From Prostheceraeus crozeri (lineage: Eukaryota; Platyhelminthes; Polycladida; Euryleptidae): a stretch of 64,000 nt of DNA. The notes under the pieces were generated by a model. The model saw only the letters and a list, made by a program, of their open reading frames with translations. It was not told the DNA's origin and made no database searches. The DNA is taken from assembly GCA_907163375.1 (NCBI GenBank), contig CAJQUW010011506.1, positions 248,001 to 312,000 of the forward strand, read 5' to 3'. Below, one piece after another: positions 15,501 to 30,500 of this stretch. The first letter of the stretch is position 1, and the number at the start of each line of letters is the position of its first letter. The position numbers and the translations under genes were made by a program.

Positions 15501-18500
15501 ACTTCGTCGCTTATTGAACGGCACATTTGAAAAGTACTATAACAGCTGTGCGATGAGCAGTACAGTGCATGTTTATGGACAAAATTCTCACTTCTATCTT
15601 TCCAGAATTTTCAAACTTTTATTTCAACTCTGTTTCTGTAGACATGCAATAAAATTTCGAGAGAAGTTGCGACCCACAAGATATCAGAAATGAACTCAGG
15701 AACAAAATAATAATACCCTAGCACCAAAACTGCCACTTAATTCTACCTTCTTATCTTTTACTGATTACCGACAATATGAAGATAGTGTAGATCGATTTAA
15801 AATGCTGGAATTCCGCTTGACTGTAATTTTTACGTATGACATCTGATGACGCCGAGCAACTAAAACAGAAGCAATTTCCAACCACGATCAGTCATGTAAT
15901 TTAAATGTCACATTAGATACTTTATTTTCAATTGAAATGGATAATGCAGGCCTGTGGCGCTTACTTACAAAAAATAGAGGAATTTTGACGCTAAAAATAG
16001 AGGAAGTGAAAAATGATTCTTTTGCAAAATTCTAACTTATTTGTGGTATGTGCAAGTGTGTTTGGAAAATTGCACAGCAAAAAACGGTTTTTCAACTCAA
16101 TGAATTGTCTCTAGAACTAGTTCCCTATATACCGCTTGTCCCTCACCCCGCTAGAACCATTCAACTGAACACACATTTTTCCGTTGTAAATATATCCTAT
16201 ATATCTTTTTCTGTTCCCGTCAAGAAGCTCTGCTGGTTCTGATATGTTCTGTATATTCTGTTGGTGTGTGATTTACATATGGATTGAATAAAAAACATTT
16301 TAAACTATCTATTTATTGAAACAAATTAACAAGTTTGTGTAACATGATGCTTGTTATACAAATTGTTCAACGGCACTATGCATCAACTCCAGCATTTCAG
16401 AATTCTCTTGGCGGCATCAAAATCTGAAGAAGAAAGATTTGTACAGAGGATGTAGACTTCATGATGCAATATACTCGTGGATGTACCTTTGGAATAATAG
16501 CCTTTTTCTCAAGAAACTTTACATCAATTGTTTTTGAATGTAGATAGAGAGAAATCTGAAAGTGATCATTTAACCTTTAACAAAGTAGTTTAGTCGAAAA
16601 TCAGTCGACTTACCATTTGCAATTTTACTTTGCTTATGCAATGGCCTATATCTTGAATAAGACAGATTCTCCGTGAACTTTCGCTTATTTGAGTTCTGTT
16701 TATTTTGCATTCGTTGTATCTCATCCAGCTTCGTTTGAGCACTTTCCATCATAGCTTGTGCTACTCCAATATTCTCGACATTCTTATTTTGGATTGCTGT
16801 TTTGATTTTTGCAATAGCTTCCTTCATCAAATTATTTGCCACGGACATTTCTCTCTCCATTATTCGATCCATATCGTGGAATTCTCGCAATCTTGAATTG
16901 ATATTTTCTTTTTCAATTTCGACCTGTTTTTGTTCCGCTTCGGCTTTGGATGTATCTTCCTTACTTTTTTGACGCTTTTGATTTCTGTATGCTGTCTTTG
17001 TAGGTGTCTCGAGCAGCGGTCATTCTTTCTATCAGCGACTTTGTTATCGGCAAATTTTCAGGTTTTTCTCCCAACGACATCAAGCTGTCATTAGTAGTTC
17101 TAAGAGCCTTAATACTTTGAAGAGACAAAGACGTTCTAGTAGTGACCATCAAGAACTTATTCCGTGAAAAGCCTCTTTCAACATCTGCACTTCCTTGAAG
17201 AAGCACAATACTGCTTTACTCAACTTTGTCAAAATTGGGTACTTAATCTGTCCATCAGTCTGCTTAATTTGAAATACTTTGCTCCAGTATGCGTCAACTA
17301 GAACGGAAGAGTACCACGACTCCTGGATCAATGGTTCGATGGAATATTGCATCCATTCATCCACGAGTGAATCAATCTCGTTTGGTTTCACAACAGCTTT
17401 CAAGTTTTGGCTTAATATTTTGACATGAGTCAATCCGTTTTCTTCCGTTCTGCATGAAGGGCTCATGCACCACAAAGACTTCAAAACAGGATTAGAAAGT
17501 GGGAGCTTTTTCGATAGGTGTCCCGCAACCGCGACGTAAAACCTTTAGACATCGGCCCGAAAAATCAAGTGCTGTGATGGAGTACACTGTTTGAGTAACG
17601 ATTTTGCTTTTACCCCTATGTGAATTGTCTCAAGTTGGTTTTCAGTACATTCCATGTCAATTTCTAAAAGCTGATGTCCTTCTTTTTGTGCAACAGTGTT
17701 CGGTCGGATGAACCTCAACAGTAACATTCTGATCAAATCAGACAACTGGGTGGGTGTACAATAAATGTACAAGCGGGCCTTCCGTTTGGAAAAACGTTCA
17801 AATTTGTCAAAAACCGATGAAACAGAGACAATGAAATGGATTTTGGCTTCGAAAGTTCTATCCTGCAGTGCAGCTACCATTCTGTTGTATCGAGCGTTGG
17901 ATGTGCAAATTTTGTTGTTCTGTTTTATAGACACTAAGAAATATTGCTTCAGTGCAACAAATTGCTCTGCTAATCTGATACACACAGGTCCTAGTGACAG
18001 CATCATTAATGTAAACTCCACCTGTAAATTATATATATTAGATAACATTTAATCAATGTATAGGGACCAAAAAACACATTCGAAATCTGTTCGACGTATA
18101 CTTGTATATTTTCCCTACTGATGTCTTTAACAATGATACATCATTATCAACATTAATACATTTTTAGAGGAAATAGAGGAAATTTTCTAAAATAGAGCAT
18201 TTAAGAGGAGAGGGACCAAAAATAGAGGAAATAGAGGACCTGCCACAGGCCTGATAATGTATTTACGTGATGCGATATATAAATAGTGATGAAATTTCGC
18301 ACTACACAGAGATAATAGAAAAATTAGCATTTGAAAAACTGCAACCAAGTAATTTCTTAGCTTTAAACGCAGTGCCTTTGGACACACATGTATGCGAACG
18401 GGATGAAGAATACGATCATAGCTGCGCACATTATAGCCTCATAACTTCATATCACAGAGAATCATCATTAAGCAAGTCCATGGGCAAGGTAACGAAAAAC

Positions 18501-21500
18501 ATTACATGAAAAGGGAGTATATCTGATTACGAGTGCATATGGAATATTAAGCGGCGCTGAATACAACTCAAATGGAGATTTTCAAAAATACATACAGATT
18601 GCATACAGTCTGCTACTATCTTAGTTAGGCCATCTTAGTGCAGAGAATCTCACTAACTACTCATCCAAGTGAATTGTGAGGCATGATAGTCTGCGAATTT
18701 TTGACTTGGGATCCATTATTTGCAGCATCAAACTGATAGTATTACTTATAAAGCTATTATGAGTAGTTTCAAGTATATTCCTATTATTTATATAATCATT
18801 ACATAGATGTATTTGTGAAGATAACATAACTTCATATTTACTTTGTCAATGGTAAATAAGTGAGCAGTTTGTAGGAAATTGATAAAAAATTCTCGATTTT
18901 CAAGAGGCACTTTTTTTAAATGTTTAAATTTTGAATGTTCTCATGGACCAAATTTGATGATATCTGGATTGGTTATCAAAAATTCGTGGAAACTAAAAAT
19001 CACAAAAAATTAAGTCTAAGATGTTATAGGTACCCCTGGTAAAATAGGGTTAAGAAATCATGTTTCCATTTATAATCAATGCCTCACATGTATGCAAATT
19101 GTAAACATCATTAAATTTCCAAAATATCTGTAACCTTAGAAATAGGTCTTATATCGCATTGATATGCATGCTCATCGTCAACTCAAATATCAAGTAATGC
19201 ATATCGCAAAACATGAGTCGACCATTCCAACATTGCGGATATTATGATAACCTTCATTATCGTCATTATCTACCTAGGTACATTGGTGACTTATCTCACC
19301 GGAAGTTGTGAGACAGATGTTTGTATCTATAATCAAGGTTTGGAAGAACAGTAGCATCGGATCAGATCAGTTTGGAATTGTCTGTTGAAAATTTGAATAG
19401 TGGTAAAAAATATAGAAATTCAATTGATTTTGTTGGGTGCAAAAGATGGGTTCACTACGAATGATGAAGGGTTAGATACAATAAAAAAAGAAAATGGTTT
19501 CAGGGACAGGAAACGTCCGGTTGATATCTGCACCGCTGAAGCTGCCACAATCAAACTGCAGATTGGCATGAACTGCATTACGTCATTTTTTCTACTAGTG
19601 AAATGCATGGTCAAGTAGATGATTGCAGTGATGCTGTCACAAAAAGGGTACATGGACGAATATGCGATATTCTTCTCTTTCTTGTAAATAGCAGCATTCT
19701 TGCCGATAGCTCATAGCGACTGGTTGAAGGAATGTCAACAGAGGAGTTGAAAAGACTTGGCATCTAACAACTATAAGCGGTCATTCGATAGTGGAACACG
19801 TTCAGAGAATGGAAGAAGACTCCTGCCCAAGAAACGTTCGTATAGATGTATAGATGTAGGGAGAAGCAATCCTCGGCTCAACTGAGTGAGAGTTGGAGCA
19901 ACAACGAGCAGGACGACTTCCAGAAGTTCAGTCCTTCGACAACTAACATGCCTTATCGGTACATTACACGCCCCATTTTTCTAAAACGGGGAATATCGTA
20001 GAGTGAATGGCTGAGAGCCGCATGTGGTCGACAGCAATTTATGCCGCAGAAGACTGACGTTGATTCAATTTCGAACGATGCTACTCCAGCATTGATAGCA
20101 AAGATGGTCCCACCTCGACCTCGATGAAGGAATTTGTAATCGATGTAATCGGACTGAATATCTGCATGTTTCAGGTTTCATGGAATTTATATTCTTTGTC
20201 TAATACATAAGCAAGTTTTTCATCCTGATTCCCTTCCGCACGCATTGACTTTGAGTACTTTTTAAAAAAGCTTTACACCGGCTTCAGTCTGAAGAACCGC
20301 CAAACCCCCGCTTTGGGAGAGTTGTGACGTTTGAGTTTCATTTTTTTTTCATTCAGTTGGGAGTTTGCTGTCAGAACTGTAAGCACGCGTTATTTGATGG
20401 GCAAACCAGGATGCAAAAGGGACGACATTCTGTTCCTCACACGCAATAAGAAATGGAAGCAGTCAGTTCCATGTATATAGAGTGCATATGCTAGCATCTA
20501 TTATATTTGGATAGTTACTTTCTGTGTTTTAACTTAGAAAGTTCATGGCATAAGCACATTGGGGGGGGGGGGGGGACGTTTGTGTAACGCAATACCATTT
20601 TTCAACTGAAACTATCAAAGAAGAAGACAATTATCTGTAACTGCTGGAAACCGGCATAATTACAAACATTTTATTCTGTCTCTCAGAAACATTGTTTTTA
20701 CTGCAATTGCTACGCATTTACGTAATATAACGGTGTATGTATTTATTGTCTTAGATAAATATTTTTTAAGTAACAGTGTTGGAAAATGTCATTTTTATCT
20801 GCAACTGCCAATTAATTAATTGCCTTGCGTTTTATTAGCAACTACCTAAATTATACATATGAATAGGCTGCACATAATACATGCAGGCCCTTGCCATAAG
20901 GAAGAAGCTACTGATGGATTCTCTTATAAGTTTCTGCGCATCGAATTACAAAGACGTGAAAAAAACATGCATACCCTTTTCCTAGCTGCTCGTACTCTGT
21001 CTTACATATAATAATTTTTGAGGTCGATCAATATCGAATTGAGGTTGAATCTGTGATTGCTACAGTTCAGCACGTTTTAAGATTGAAATACAAGCCGGCA
21101 ATCTAAAGAACACAAAATCAATACGATTATTTTTTTTGCTTCAAATAAATTACATTTACAGTTTTTGATAGCATTTCCACAAATCTGCCTGCTTAACATT
21201 TTTGCTAGTAGTTGTTCAATGCTGCATCTATCATCAATCATTGACATTGTCGCAAGTCTGTCCGATCTCTATGGTCAGTTGTCTGTTTCAAATATTCAAA
21301 TGCCAATAGACCTCAATTTCATTCATTCTCTACATTGCAATTTGAAACTTTTGAAAAATATGAAAATTAAGAACATCGAAATCACAAGATTATAGCCAGA
21401 TTGCCAACTTATATTTGCAGGGCAATAGAAGAATAGAGATCAGTTGCCGGATAACCTGACTGCTCAAATCAGCGTCATGGTGAAAAGAATGTTACATTAT

Positions 21501-24500
21501 CATATAGCATTAACATAAATGTTGAAATGCGTACTTACGATATTTTAGCTGTGAAATGGAAAGAAGACGCAAATATGAAAAGTATAGTGAGTCACTGACA
21601 CAAGAATTAATTTTCCATTTGTTCTCAAATGGAGCTGGAAGAGCATCTCGTAATCAAAGCTCAAGCGTTCGGTGATTTTAGATCAAAGCAATGTTCTTGG
21701 GCCAACTGAAAGATGTCTTTCTTAAACTCAATTATTTTGTTGCATCACTTAATTCATGGAATCATACTAGATCAGCAATCTGCTGCACGGGTGCGCGGAC
21801 TTGGACCCTTTTCTAAATCCAGTCGGAGCAGGAGACTGCTCAAAATTCCGTAAAGTACGACGCTTTAACTATCTTCTTCCTCGTTTTACGCCTCTTCTTC
21901 CCGGTCCCGGGACTGGACGAAGTTTCGATGACCCGCTTCCATTTCAAACGATCAAGAGCAATGTCTTCCGACACCTCTATCGTCTCCATGTCTTCTTGAA
22001 TGAAAGCTTGCAAAGCTTCTTAGGTCTTCCTGGTGGTCGGCGACGTCAACAGTGGCACACTTCACCGATGTCATCTTCGGCCCGTTTCACGTGGCCAAAC
22101 CAGCGTATACGTCTTTAACGCAGATAAACCGAAAGTTCGGGCAAGCCAAAGCTGTTCGCTGCTCTTTTGCTCCTTGCTGAAGCTTTTACTATCCATCTAT
22201 TATTTAACATTTTCATACCATTAACAATGATCTCGGGTCTATGTCAATGACATGATCAGCGACAGGGGCGAGGTTGCAAGTTTTGCCACAAACAAGAGCT
22301 ATACTAGGCTAGAGGTACTGGGAGCCCCAATCCACAGGCATCGAAGGCTCCAAAGAAACTAGACTATGCTCTGTTTTGGCCCGAAACTTGAAAAGAGCAT
22401 GGAATGAAAAATAATGCCATTGATGGTCAAACAGGGTTATCATCTATTTCCGGAGCTTCATTAATTTATCTTATCGCTCAAACAGACATCGTGATATTCG
22501 ACAATCAACCACATGCATTAACTAGACCGGAGGCACTAGATGTCAGCATACGATTTTCATCATATGATGCCGTAAGTCCGATGTACGTCACATAGATAAA
22601 TTATCAGCTGTGCTGCATCACATAGCTGGAGCCAACATTAACCAACCTAATGCTGCTACGTAAAATGGACAGGGAATCCTGGACAATGAACACACATCAA
22701 TATTTGAAAACGAAAGGTTTGTTAATTCTGTGTCATTGAGTCATGCTTGAGAAGCTGATAATTCAGGATATTTAGTTAGCACACCCGACCTACTTTCGGT
22801 GATATTATTTACATCACATTGACATATACATTCTCTGCACAACAAAAGCAAATAGCGGTTTGTCGTCTAAAACTTGAGCCCTAAATTTACATCTGTACGA
22901 ATATTATCTTACCTGAAGGAGTAAATATGGACATATTGATCTAATACAACTACTAGACGGTCTCTCCTCATCCTGACGGCGTAAACTTCTCGATCAAACG
23001 TCAGAGTTACAGTCACTTGTTTGGCGACATCATCCCACACGATCACTTGCTTAGTTGAATATTTGGAATTATTCGAGTGAGGGATTAATGCCAAATAATT
23101 GCAGCGATACAACATCTCAATCCACCCGAAACCACCTGAGCCACCTGTAGTATCTGAAATGAATGAGAACATTAATAACCACTACGAAAGTATACATGCA
23201 AATTATATGACAAAGCATATCTAAGTGATTCCTATCTGTAACTTGCCAGTTTACTATGAGTAATTCCCTATGCATGTAGGAATACATTAATTTAGTTCAA
23301 CATCGGCCAATAATACCCAGTTTGAGTCATGTGATTTTTTCGACTTTTTCAGGTCGAAAACTATCGGTTTCGCAGTTGAGAGTTGAAATATTCCAACCAC
23401 TTTATTGTCGCATCTCATTTAAAAATATGACATGTTCAACGTCACTGCTAGCTCAAAATAAGCTTGGGCAGTGAATACGTGTTTAAGCTTTACAGCTGTG
23501 CTGTGAAATCTTCCTGTTGACTTCCGATGACATTTTCAGGGCTTGACCTTGTGACCAAAAGATCGATAAGTAATGCACTTAATCACTGTAATAAAGATGC
23601 AATCTCGGGAATTAGCTCCCATGAATGAACGAAGCTCAACGAAAATGTAACGAATTGTTTGAGTTGTCTAAGTACCCTAGTCGAGAAAAATGAGGTTCCC
23701 AATCTCCTCTTTCACCTGCTATGTCAGTCATTCGGCCTTGCAAGATTTTCAAAGTTCATTTGAACAGATGGATCTTACGATTAAATTAACCAAATCTTTG
23801 AATAATATTCCCAATAAAGCAAAGATATCATCTTACATGATATTGCTGTATCGGATATCGGTATTGGAATTCAATACGAGAGATGAGAGATAGCACATAT
23901 CTACAATATGAGTGCATAACACATTCCTACTGGAGCATTCGATATTTACGGCTTCGAGTTTTCCGCCGGTAATGCTGGTGATTCATCGTGACTACTACTG
24001 CAAGTATAACTTTTTTATCAACAAGAATTTCTTTCATTGATATATCTTATAGGAATCACATAAAGAGTAGCATACCAAACCGTTGCTTTTGTTTTAAAGG
24101 ATCCGTGTTGTATATCCGAAATCCGTTGTCCATTCCACACGCAAAACAGCCTGAAATGCATATTAAAAGACACATGAAATATGACCCTCAATGCAACTGA
24201 CTTTGAAAAAAGCAACAATAGAGCAATTCCATGCGCAATAGCGTTACATCACTAAATTTCAATGACCTTTTTGTAGTAGATATTAATAGCGCGGCAAATA
24301 ATTTCCAGATAAAATGGTTAATCGATGCCCTGATGTTTGATATGTTTACATGCTATTATTACTTCGTCATTCGCAATTGGTGAGGCACTAATTAATTAAG
24401 GTCAAACGTAATAACGTTGGACGAATCGACATGAAAATCGAGTAGCGGTTACTTAAGTGAAAAAGTCTGCGAAATGAAAGATTGAACCAAGACTATTATA

Positions 24501-27500
24501 CCACAAAAAGGAAGTTTAAGATGATATCAGTATCACAGAAGTTGCTGGAATTGAATTCGCACATTCTCTAGTAGTGATCTTAAAAGTTTACTCCGGATGA
24601 TTTTTTAAGATAACCTCAATCGCATGTGCGGTGGAAAAGAAGTCATTCGACGTAACTCTCGGCAGTGAAAATTGTTTCATTAAGTCGCTAGAACTGAATG
24701 AAAATACATGATGACGTCATCGACAATCTGTGCATGAGGACAATAGCATGGGAGCACGAGGGAAACGTGCAGGCAAGCTTCAGATTTAAGACGCACCGAT
24801 GAATGAATTGCATCTTTATCGCATGCAGTGACGAACAGGCATCAAAATGAAAGCACATTATTTCAAATAGCAACATTTTCATCGGGAGATTCATTTTAAA
24901 ATTTGTTGCAAAAATGGTGCAGTGCTGTGTTTTCGGATGCATCAACAAAACCAATGCTGAACGTAACAATGCTTCTATAGAGATTCCCAGCAAAAGCTTT
25001 CTCGTTCATTAGATGGTGTCGACGCATAGGACGGAAAAACTTTACTCTCAATAAACATGGTCGTGTATGCTCTGACCACTTCGCCTAAGTCGAGAAGACA
25101 ATGAATCTGTGATAAGCTATGCTGTCTGACCAATATTGAATGAAACAGTCTCTATTTCGTTTGCGACCACTCCAATACCATGCCTCAAAATTACTTCTGT
25201 CTCAAAGTGATCTAAATTCAATGATTTCGCACTAGAACAGAATTCAAGACTTTATTAGGAAGTATCGCAAATTAGAACCATTACGATAAATCTAAATATT
25301 CTTATTATCTTTTATCAGACAAAATATTAGCAAGTATTTGCATTCAGGTACGTGTGCATTTATTGTTTATCATAATTATATTGAATGAATAAAATCTGAC
25401 TCCAGAAATGGTCGGCGGAATTGGAAAAAGTAATCTGCTGAATCTTCTTAATTGTTATGGAAATTAATTTCTTCTTCGAAAAGCATGCCCTAACACGTGA
25501 AAACACTCGATCACTTCTCATGACTTCTTTTTGACGATTGTTGAAACCATCGGTTCGTCCCATACCCGCTTTAGTCAACGACTCGTAGCGGTCGTAGGAG
25601 GGTTACCTGTTGCTAATTCACTCATTAGGATGATCACCAATGACGTCATCAGGAACTTTTGCATTGCTTTTACGCTTTTGACGATTCGGTTTCGACGACC
25701 TTGAGTGAACTGATTCAAGCAGCTAGAGTCAGACCTTAGATCATACACAATTAAATGGAAGCCGAAAAACCTCCAGAGTACACCTGTAACAAAGGAATCG
25801 CAATAACGCTACAGTTGAAGCGCATAACGTTGCACGTACCAAGCCAGGATTTAAATTTGGCTGAGGTGAAAGAAACGTCGTCTACGTCGGTAGATTCACT
25901 CTGATGAAGCCTACACGAGAACAGACAGAAACTTCTACGGAATGGATTCGCTCGCATTAGCACTATACACAGAATGTCCCAGAGAGCACTTGACTTTGGG
26001 ATTCACGGTGATCAAAATTACAAGCATCTTGGGTCTATGTAAAGAATTCAACTTTAACATTCTTGCAAGCATCGATTAGTCAAGTGATTGACCCACCGAC
26101 AATTTGCAAATCGCATGTCGACGACCCAACGATTTAGCACCGATACAGCCCATCACCCCTGAAAATAAGTGATTAACATTGAGATTCAAACTACATATTT
26201 AATCATGATTCGGATATCTTTTGCTTTCCATGGGCGGTCATAAAATGCCCACTTAATTTGAGTATCACGATCGAATAACAAATGAGACAGCAATCTCAAT
26301 ATAAATTGTGACATGATAAATGGTCCCAAATATTAGCTCAAATAAAGCTATCCCATTGAAAGCCTCAAAAAACTGAATAACAGAAAAGCTCTCAGCAGCA
26401 TCTAAAATCTATGTTTCTGCCAAACAGTTATCTGGAAAGCTAGAATGTAATTGTAAATTGCATTTATGTGTATTTGAGGAGTAATTGCGATGCAACGTTA
26501 TTAGGCATAGAAATATTCTGTGACACCTTAATATATTAAGAATTTGAATGCAAAACGCGTATACTGGCAAATTTGAAAAGTCGGCGATAATCCTCAGAAA
26601 TAGTACTTAGGGGTAGATGGATATTCTGGTAAGTAGTTTAGTCGAAAGCATCTCTCTATACAGCATTGACTTAGATGTTTAGCTTCGATGCAAAGCGGGA
26701 TAGCCGCGATGTTTTTATGCGAAACGCGACAGGCGTCCATAGGATCATTTGAGTTACTAAGAAAGCAATATTATGTAACATCGTCTTTTCCATTTCTCGG
26801 ATTTACACTGGATTCATCTTACCCATTTGCACCGATTTCAAATGCGCAGCAATTTTAGTCATGAGCTAAGGTCAATTATTCACTCATTGGTAATAGAATG
26901 ACGTTATCTATCTCCAGTCAGTAATCGTAATCATGAGATGTGGTAACTTGAACAAACCAAATGTGTTAAAGCTTTATTCAAAATGTTGCTACAACACATT
27001 GACACATTGCTAGCATCCGAATCGATTTTGAATGATATAATAACGGCACATTAAAATGGGACAAATAGAGGACAATCTGCTTTTTCGAATCATTCGTTTG
27101 TTATGCTGTTTTCTCCTAATGAGTTGAAATCAAAAAGTTACTAAGATTTCAATAATATTTATACCAGCGGTGTCCCGAGTTTCTTTCTGATTTCAGGGAT
27201 TTGATTAATGGCATTAATTAATCGAATTTTAAATTCTTCAACCGAAGATGGAAGCAATTCTCAAGCAGTATTCATGACAGGGAAAAGACAAGTCTCTCTC
27301 CAATCATACAAGTATAAACTCAATTGGTGAATATTGCTATGCGCTATAAACGTCATTGAAGGACATTGACGTTTCATTGGCAGTAATTTGATTTCTTGAA
27401 GCTCCTTAAAACACAATTTCATAAAGGAATTTGAGGAAACCATATTTCAGATCGGCAGCTATTGCGTGAAGACTTAGCAGACAGGTAGACCATTCTTGCA

Positions 27501-30500
27501 ATCTTACATGAAATTGTATTATACGTCACTTTCCGTCATTCAAGGTTCGAGAAGGAGTTCCTGACAAATTTCAAAGCAGAATCAGGGAGACAAAACTCAG
27601 TACTCCTACGTGCGTTCAACTAAATGAGCCCAAAAATTCCCAAAAATAGGGAGCGTGAAAAAGAAAGCGTAGATCTTCTAGCGATTGAGACAAGTCTCTC
27701 ACGCTGTCCAGAATCCAAATGGACCTATGATCGATCGAAAGTCTCTCATTCTGAAGAATTTGTACCCAAAAAGTTGGAATGGGGAATAAAAAATCTCGAC
27801 CATCTAATGATCAAGGGAAGTAGTCTCCTACTCCTCCCAGATAGAATAAATTGGTGAGATCCATTCCCCCAAAAGAACTGGGACGGGGAAAAGGAAAACG
27901 TCGCATTATGACCCGAAAATTCATCTATCAATTGGTCCCGGTGAAGCACGGAAAATTTGATAAATTCCGAAAAAATAGGAGTAGAAAAGAGAAAGCTTTG
28001 ACCATGAGCTGACCGAAACGTTTCTCACTGTGCCTAATTAAGTCCAAATGTATCAACTGTATGATAAAAAACGTGTTGATATTTGTAGGCACCTATATAT
28101 TTCCCTACTTGATATGGGCTTCGTCAGTGGCGTATGTTCAAATACACGCATTTGTCTCAATCGGCACCAGTGTTTGTAGTCCGTCAGCTCAGAATTTTCG
28201 GGCCACGGGTCTGGATCTGCTTTAATGAACGTATAGACGGCCTATGCACTTTCGTAGATGTGCGTTTATGCTAGTCTTACATTGCAGTACATAACGGTTC
28301 TTACTTTACGAGTAAGACGCATGTGAGTGAGGAAGAATGAGACATAGTAATTACTTTGATATTTTATCAAAAACAAATCTTTGATGCATATAACTATGAA
28401 ACAATAACCAGAGTTTCAAACATATTCATGGCTTTAACATACTCGGGCGAAAATACACGTGACTGATGACCACCAGTGGAGGACGATTTCATATCTTATA
28501 GTCTTCTTTAAGCACCATAATTCAATAGTTTTCAACCGATAGAAATTAAGCCAAATGGATTAAGCCACTACTTGGTCGACAAAATGGTCACGGCCGTATT
28601 CAATTTTTTCGGGCATTCGTGACATTTTCGGGTCTGACCCGAATTCGTGCCAGACTACGAACAGCTCGGCACCAATGAAGTACGGCAAATTCCAAAAAAT
28701 AAGAAAAATATGAGATCCAGGGTGGCGGCCAAATTTCAAGCCTCAAATTCCCGGGCTGTTTTTCCGAACTTCCATCCGATTTTTCAGATTTACCAGATAT
28801 GCCATTCCAATTGCACCGCTCAAAATTATCCGGACACTTCTTCAAACTATCTTCACCATAAAATTTGAGACATTTCCTGTTTGAATTTTGAAACTAAATT
28901 TTGACGTATTAGATTATGAACGATATTTGACTTTACCGCACTCAGTTATCGAAATTTTTGAATTCTGTGAGCGCTGGTTCTTAAGTTTATAAGCATGACC
29001 TTTTCCTCAATGGCCTACACCTAATGAACTGCTTGGGATCTGAATGATTTCATATCGACAGAAAAGCTAATTTCCTGAACTTTCCAAAGATCAAAAATTC
29101 TTCATTTTCATCATCTGATTCATAAAATTCTAGAAAGTTGTATTCAGCCGATTTATCAGACTGAAATGATCATACATGATAAGTTGAAGCAACAAATGAC
29201 AAGCAACAACCATGATATCAAAATGTACATGCAATGGCACGTTGACACCAAGCTGTCAAGAAATATCACCACAAAAGCCAGGAAACTGCCATACTGGACG
29301 AAGACCTCAAACGCCACTTGTTCGTGCGGTTCGCGGGACTGAATAGAATAGGACCGACGTTCCTCCGCGTGTCGTAAGAGGCGACTAAAAGGGGCCTTTT
29401 GCCGCTGCAGCTGTGGCGTCGGCAGTTTGATGTCTTATTCTCATTGCCTTGCCTCAGTGGCTATACTAAGTTGATGTTGCTCGGGATCCTGACTGCCGTA
29501 GCTTAGCTGTTGGGATATGCAGCAAAGTTCCTTGATCTTCCTCCCCTAAGGTATACGAGTATCTAGCTATGCCTCGTTCAAGGTCCCCTCAGCGATGGCC
29601 GCCGCCCCTCTTCGGAGGTAGGGGGTGGGGTAGGCCATTGTGGGTCTTGCCTCCGAGTTTAATGAAAATCACCCTGCATGACCAGCTTTGTCTTCGGCAT
29701 GGTAGTACCCCAGTGGTATCGCAATGGCCATCTCCTCGCCAGCAGTAGGCATGCACTTGCCTACTGGTTGTGTCGCTTCGTATTGTCTTGACATGAAGCC
29801 TTCTATCTGCCGGACGGAGCCGGGTAAAACAAAACAACCGTAAACGCCAGAAGTACTCCAACTTATCATCCTTTTTGTATGATAAGCTTGCGTAGAAGCA
29901 ATAGACGCATGGTAACCGTCTGTCATAAAATTTGTGTCTGATGTTTCCACCAAAGTCAGATATAATACTGGAGAATCAAGGTATTATAATCTTTCTTAAT
30001 TCAAAAGATAGTGATGGTGGTACAAATTGACTAAAGGCAAAAATTAAATGAAAAAAAGTTATGAAAACAAAATTAATCAGTTAATGAAAAGGAAATATTT
30101 TGGATCATCAGCAAGCATGAAAAATGAAACCTTTCATCATTGTAAAATCATTTAGACCTCATAAACAGTTCACGGCAACAAGCCACTGAATAAGTGTATG
30201 ATCACCTGTGCTTGATTCAAAAAATAATTAAGCAGCTAAATATAAGATTAAATGTGCAGGTCTAATTAAGTTTAATCAAAAAACTTGTATGGCTCTGATT
30301 ACTTAGAAAACAATAGGCTTATCAAGTATCACCTTTTTAATAGGCCATCAGCTAATCCTGTACTCTTGAAATATTAAAGATTTTATTTGAGCGTCGATTA
30401 GTAAGTCGGTGTACTTAAATTTACCTAATTTCTTACTTGGAATGGTATTTATTGATATATTTCTCGCGTTTCTGGCATTGACGTTGACGCAGCAAGGAAC

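Noticed and set aside
20561..20575. G15 run as a possible G-quadruplex regulatory element
   Set aside because: A single homopolymer without other G-tracts; reported only as a repeat.
25905..25960. CTGATGA followed 20 bases later by GAAAC, possible hammerhead
   Set aside because: The intervening bases form no stem II and no closing stem I is present.
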